Origin: Caenorhabditis elegans
Taxonomy: Eukaryota; Nematoda; Chromadorea; Rhabditida; Rhabditidae
Assembly: GCF_000002985.6 (NCBI RefSeq)
Contig: NC_003282.8
Span: 11,718,001-11,782,000 of the forward strand
Reading direction: 5' to 3'
DNA length: 64,000 nt
Below, piece by piece: positions 58,601-64,000 of this stretch. Positions within the stretch are counted from its first letter, which is position 1. The number at the start of each line of letters is the position of its first letter. The notes under the pieces are model-generated. The model was not told the origin of the DNA. It saw only the letters and a list, made by a program, of their open reading frames with translations, and searched no databases. Position numbers and translations under genes: made by a program.

Positions 58601-61294
58601 CTTTCAATTGGAAAAAAAGGAGATAAGGAACTAAATTGAATGGTTTTGATAAAATCTTTTTTTTCCTGTAGAAGCGTTCCACTCCTCATTTTAAGAGAAA
58701 CTTCAAAAAATAGAACTTCTACATCCAAAACGACTATTTACATGCAATTTGTAAACAGTTCCAATTATTTTAGTATGGCAATAAAACATTTAAAAGAAAG
58801 TAAAATTGACATTGCAAAGCCTTCTTCTCCTTTCTTAAACTGTTGGTTCCGTGTCTTATCAGCTTTTATAGCGTAGAATATCTTGAATAATTGCCATCTT
58901 ACTTGATTTTTGTTTCTATTTTCAAATTAATTCACACATCATCTCAATCGTTTTGAAAGTTTATCATCGAAATCTTAATCGTCTCACATCACCCAGCACC
59001 GCCCTCCACCAATCATGCTCTCTTCCTCCCCGCCTTCCATTATTTTCTTTTTCTCACATTATTTGTAGACTTTCTGATATATGTTTCAAGTGAGTCAGAT
59101 GTTTTAATCGACTGATCATCGACCGGATATTCTCTTCCTTTTACAAAATGGAGAAGCTGTGAATGGCGTTAAACGTGCGTAAGCGCATCAATCTATGCAC
59201 GCTCAAAAAGTATAGAGATGGGAAAGAGTCTGAAACATGTGTAGAATGTGTGTGTGCTAGTGTTAGTGTGATTTATAAATAAATTACACACCAAAACACA
59301 CAAAAACGGAGAGAAGAGTGCAGTACATCAACAGAGTTTGATTCGTGTCTTGAGCAGAAATTGAAGACAGCGGAAACAAGTACGGAAGGCACTTCTTTCC
59401 TATTTAACTAAATAATGTCTATTTTAAAATACGGGGTGTCTATTTATGTGTGTTTTGTTTTACGCTCTTGCAAAATTCTTTCCTGGGAATCAACTCAAAA
59501 AAAGGGCATGGGAAATAATGAAAATTGGATAAGCAAGGACATTCTGAAAACTATGAGCGTTTATGCAGCTAGTTTTTTACTAATTTTTTGACCGGAATTT
59601 TAGGTTTTTCAAACTTTTCTAACTAAAAATATATAGGGAATATCTTGCACATAATTTGATAAAAAATTTATCTCTAGAGTTAATCTTTTCAAAAATTGGA
59701 TATCAGAGCTTTAAACAAAAAATTTTTTTAACTGAACAATATATCGTAAAATATATCGTTGATTGAAATCTATTAAAAAAATTACTTAACCTATATTTGA
59801 CCAGCTACACGCTTTTTGATAGAACTAAGTAGTATTATTTAGTAAATACAACCTAATCACTTCGTTTTCCAAATAGTTTGAAAGATAAATTAATTTACAA
59901 TAAGCTAAAAAATAAGCGAGAAGAGAGTTGTTAAAGTAAAGAAATAGAGAGGTTTTATACAATTAAAATGGGAAAAAAGGTACTGTGACAGTTTATAAGT
60001 TTGTTATTTTCAAGTTGAACGAAAATTATTTATAATTAACACATTTGAAAAAGCCGCATATTTTTCCAAAAAATTAAATTTTGTTCTGTATTCAAACAGT
60101 AAAACAAACCTGGATCAACTTAAAAATAACAAAGATGCAAATTGTCAGAGCAGGAAATACAATGAACTACAAGAAATACAAAACGTGCTATATTATTTTA
60201 AACAGACCCAACAAGCTTTTGAAAAAACAATTTCCAGATAAAGTGGAAACCGGGAAAAAGAAACAATTTCTGAAACAAAATTGAGTTCAAGAAAACTTTT
60301 AGTCTTTGTTGTCACGAACAAAAGAAACTCGTCAGACTGGTATGAATATCAATCAGGACAAGTTTTTGCAAAATGATGAGAATTTTGAAAAAAGTTGGTC
60401 AACAGTTCAGACATGAAACGGTTAGCGTCTAGAAAAAAAACAATTTCACAAGACAGAAAATACTTCCGTCTTTGAAAGCTCTACGGTTTCTAAATATCGA
60501 AACATTTGTATATGAAAAATTAGTCATTCTTCAGTGTTTCATTTGGTTAAGCATCACTTCCATTTTTAGTTCTAAAGTTATTGTGCAAATAGTTTCCAAT
60601 TTAATACTGGCCAATGGCAATGAAAGTAAAGAACAAGAATTACAAAAAATAGTTCAGGCTTTGAACGGAATATATATTTCTGACAGAACACGTACGGGGT
60701 GTGTTATATTGCTGTAAATCCTTTTTTGATTCAATTTTTGTCATTATATTCTCACTGGTGATGATGTTTGCAATAATATTAAGTCGTATCTAAACACAAA
60801 ATAGAATGACCTGAATATATGCTATAGTTTGATAATTTGGTCATGAACAATTGAACTTTTAAAATGTACAGCAGGCAGAAAAATTGTGTTTTGTGTGCCT
60901 ACAAGGATAGTAGCCATTTTTGTGTATAAATGAAGTGCTTGTATTTTTTACAAAGACATCTAAAAATGTGTTACTTTTCGAATATTTTCAATATAGACTT
61001 TGCTCGATGCACGTTCCAAATTCCATTTTGAACACATGTAAAAATTTTCCCTTTACCTTTCGATGCTCACCACGTACCGAACTGTATTAAAAAGCATTTT
61101 CTGAAACTTTCAGACCGCGTTTCATATTTTCTCAACTGGTTTTCAAAAAGTTCCAGTATCTCACCCTCTAACCTCTTCCCGTTGTATTTTCTTTAATGCT
61201 CACGCGCCTTCCATTAATCATTTTGTCACCGGTCAGCTGTCAATCGATCCGCTCTCAATAAACAGATTTGCTCATCGATCCCCACCCCGCAAAA
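55637..61294. other. 5.7-kb intergenic region; no gene supported
   Basis: Divergent promoter space between the lipase (-) and the lipocalin-like gene (+). AT-rich with only chance frames. A GC-richer patch with GCACGCGCGG occurs at 58.19-58.24 kb, and pyrimidine-rich stretches at 59.0 and 61.15 kb. Confidence 0.45.
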
Positions 61295-64000
61295 ATGTCA
61301 TTTTTCACACATTTCTTCTCGCTAATTATTTTAATTATTGTTTCGATTGAATTCGTTTCCCCATTTTGTTATCCTAAAATTCCTTTATTGGATTTACAAC
61401 CAACACAGGTTTGAGCTTGATGGTGAAGTTGGCAAAATGTGTAATTTCAGTACAATGGATCGTGGTTTGTCATTGCTCGAAAACCATCTGCTTCTCGGTA
61501 TTTTCTACCAAAAAACATAAATTCAAGTATGATCAGCTTGATTTTGCAAAAAGATAATAAGACTCTATCCTTCGCCGAGTATCATACAGTGTGAGTTTTC
61601 TTTTTTCCAAACGATCAGTTAATGTGATATGATGGAACAATACTTTAGGTTGTTCAAAACTTAACTTAAATGTCCAAATTCCAAAAATTAAAAAATGAAT
61701 AATTTTATAATTTTATGCAATTACGAGTAGTTTTAATTGTTAATATTTGTCAAGTGATTTCTAGTTCCAACTTTAGATTTTTACCAAATCGTCACAATAA
61801 TCTAAACTAGAGCTGAAAAAAAAACGAATTTCAGTGATCAAAAATGTCACTCTTTAAAAGGAAGTATGACTCAACACAAAGGAGGATATATGATGGAAGT
61901 AAATCAAACTGTTGGAAGTAACTACGTTGAGAAAAGTGAGAGAGAATATTCATCAATTTTTCTTTATTAAATTCAAATTCGTTGTAGTATTCTTCCGTTC
62001 GATTTATCATGGATACTCTGGAGAGCAGAATGAAGAAATGAATATGGTTTTGTATGGTTGTTTGGATGGAAATGATAATGGTAGTTTTGAAACTTCAGAT
62101 AGTTCTTTAGTTTTTGATTTCTAGGTGGCTGTAAAATCGGTGATGAACTTGTCCTGATTATGAGTAACTCTCGACATCCTCAGACTTTGCAATTATATAA
62201 ATCGGCTCAAGTGATCGAGGATGAAGCTTGTATTGATATTCTACACTTTACTGCTCTTGATACATATAGTAGGTAATATTTCTGATGAATTGATAAAAAC
62301 TGGATTTCAGCTGAATGTGGAGATGAGATGGTCGATGAGGATCAGAAATTGAGACATGCAAAGATTGATGAGGACAATGAATTTGTTGATGTCGAGTGTC
62401 GAGTTGAAAATATTCGGCCTGCAAATAATAATATTTCATTATTTTTTGTAAGCCCCTAAAAAAATACTCGAGTGTAGGTTGAATAAACTTATTTCCAGAA
62501 AGAACCTCGAGTGCTAACTGTGGTTGCCTATATTGATGCAAGCTTATCTGGTGAACAAATAGCTCATATAAGTTGCCGATATAACACTGAAACAACTGCA
62601 GAATGCGAATGGATTAGGTATTTAATTATTGAAAACGAGAACTAAATTAAAAATCATTTTAGGCAAGACACTTGCTTTAAGACTAACTTGACGCAAACAT
62701 TGGGCTCTAACCAAATTCAGATTTCATCTTCAATTCTGAAAGTCAACGGGAGCACTGTACCAATTGATTGTGAGTTTTATACTAGATTAGAAACAGTAAA
62801 GAAAATTTAGAAAAATGATAACTTTAATCCAAGTGATGTACATTTAATGCATTTGTACTTTCTTATTAGTCATCAAAACACGCTTAAGGGACAAAAATAC
62901 CTATTTTACGCCTGCCTCCAGGCACGTAGGCAGGCAGGCGTTAGTCTTCACACTTCAAATTAATTTTCAACTACTTCTAGGGTCAGGATTTGTTCTCTGG
63001 GAAAACGGCGATGAGTACATTTCAATGCATTGCGGTCTTGTGGACGACGATGGAGGTTGTGATTCTGTGAGAGTCTACGTTTGGTCAGATGAGGATCATA
63101 TGGATCAACCGACAATTAATGAAATCTATCGAGAACTTCAAAAAGTTTGTGTGGATCCTACTGATCTCATCTTCTTGAACACTTTCCGTGAGTTCAGAAA
63201 TATACTGTCTACTTAAATAGTTTGTTTTTAATTTCAGACGAATGTATAATACCATCTCCTACCCCAAATCTTCTTCGTTGTCAATCTCCAAATGGCTGGA
63301 GCCCAATCACTTTGTCAATGTTGCAAGGTGTCTGGTACATTGCTGCTGACCTGAATGCGGATCCAAAAATGTTCTTGCAATCAACAGTCATTAATATGAA
63401 AAGGATTCAAAATAGTTCCAATCTAGAACTGATCTATTATGCCCAAAAAGAAAGCGATGGGCGTTGCATTGGACCTGGAAATGGAACTGTAAAACTGACT
63501 GATAAGGGAGAACTTCATGTCCATATTGAATACACATATTCATTTGTTCCAGGATATAAGAGCTCAATTAAATGCAAATTTTTTCTTCGTTTTTCAACAA
63601 GAATTTATCTTAAACTCTTAATACTTTTAAAAATCTTTAAAACCCTTTTCCAGTCAAATTCCAAATCCTGTATCTGGACAATCAACGAGCCGTTCTCTAC
63701 TGGTGCTTTCGTCGTTCTTCGAATGGGACTTGTATCCAACATGACGTCACTTTTATGATCCGTTCCCGCCACTTCTCCCATAATGATCTTTCAATGATCC
63801 TTCCGTATCTCGACAAAGTTTGCATAGATAAGAAGGATTTGAGATGGTTCGATCTGCATTGTTAGTTTAAACACGTTGCATATGTTTTTGATTAAAAAAC
63901 AACAATTCCAGCACAGTGTGGAACTGAAATTTCGTCTTCGACGATTCTCCGTCGTGACTTGATCACTCTTACTCATTATCATGTTCTCGACATTTTGACA
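61295..64000 (+). CDS. Secreted protein with two lipocalin-like units (3' end missing)
   Basis: Twelve exons seen: 61295-61408, 61451-61590, 61835-61935, 61988-62080, 62125-62268, 62311-62447, 62499-62617, 62663-62769, 62981-63187, 63238-63573, 63654-63860, and 63912 to the window edge, about 600 residues so far. Signal peptide MSFFTHFFSLIILIIVSIEF. Unit 1 opens with QYNGSWFVIARKP (lipocalin-like G-x-W, Trp43) and SRYFLP. A second unit starts LQGVWYIAADLNADP (about 417-431) and later has ILYLDNQRAVLYWCF, resembling lipocalin strand pairs. Many cysteines and N-glycosylation sites lie between. The first intron is only 42 bases. The intron after 63573 starts with GC, not GT. Lipocalins carry small lipophilic ligands; the assignment is by pattern only. 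Confidence 0.65.
62909..62943. repeat. Palindromic GCCTGCCT...AGGCAGGC element
   Basis: GCCTGCCTCCAGGC followed by ACGTAGGCAGGCAGGCG inside an intron of the lipocalin-like gene. It is the most complete copy of a short element scattered through the window (see findings). Confidence 0.6.

Noticed and set aside
61498..61527. A 30-base intron after SASR in the lipocalin-like gene
   Set aside because: The sequence reads through in frame (SRYFLPKNINSS), so no intron is needed.
1..64000. CRISPR arrays, bacterial operons, insertion sequences, integrated virus
   Set aside because: None seen; the sequence is nematode nuclear DNA with spliced genes and no reverse transcriptase, transposase or capsid-like frames.

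Overview
The window is nematode nuclear DNA, almost certainly Caenorhabditis and probably C. elegans (chromosome IV is my recollection of where magi-1 and gem-4 map). The evidence is AT-rich sequence, very short introns (about 42-60 bases) with TTTCAG acceptors, genes on both strands, genes nested in introns, and a MAGI scaffold followed by a copine. Gene models were assembled by eye from splice sites and reading phase. Exon lengths were checked for frame, but boundaries may be off by a few bases.

Layout. 1.4-11.0 kb (+): magi-1-like scaffold with two WW and five PDZ domains. Its introns hold a tRNA-like gene (3.15 kb), an alternative or cassette exon (6.6 kb) and a possible H/ACA-type structured RNA (10.7 kb). 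17.4-24.1 kb (+): an orphan seven-helix receptor. Its 3.65-kb intron holds three small secreted-protein genes on the opposite strand, two of them clearly paralogous Gly/Gln-rich proteins. 24.5-25.8 kb (+): a single-pass membrane protein with a disordered tail. 27.7-30.6 kb (+): a copine (gem-4-like). 31.2-33.0 kb (+): an unrecognised protein. 33.4-34.9 kb (+): a chemoreceptor-like gene with an apparent one-base frameshift. It converges with 35.0-36.4 kb (-), a CAP/SCP secreted protein. 36.8-37.1 kb (-): a small secreted Cys protein. 37.4-38.0 kb (-): a coiled-coil fragment with no visible start. 38.7-41.4 kb (-, 5' UTR exon near 43.0 kb): an EGF-like membrane protein with a PPxY tail. 43-50.8 kb: non-coding, with a diverged tandem duplication and terminal-inverted-repeat elements. 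50.9-55.6 kb (-): a secreted class-2 lipase. 55.7-61.3 kb: no gene seen. 61.3 kb to the end (+): a secreted protein with two lipocalin-like units, running off the window.

The genes do not form an operon or a pathway. Most are signalling or surface genes (MAGI, two receptors, copine, EGF protein) or secreted ones (Gly/Gln-rich peptides, CAP, lipase, lipocalin). The most unusual arrangement is the cluster of TATA-driven secreted-peptide genes inside the receptor intron.
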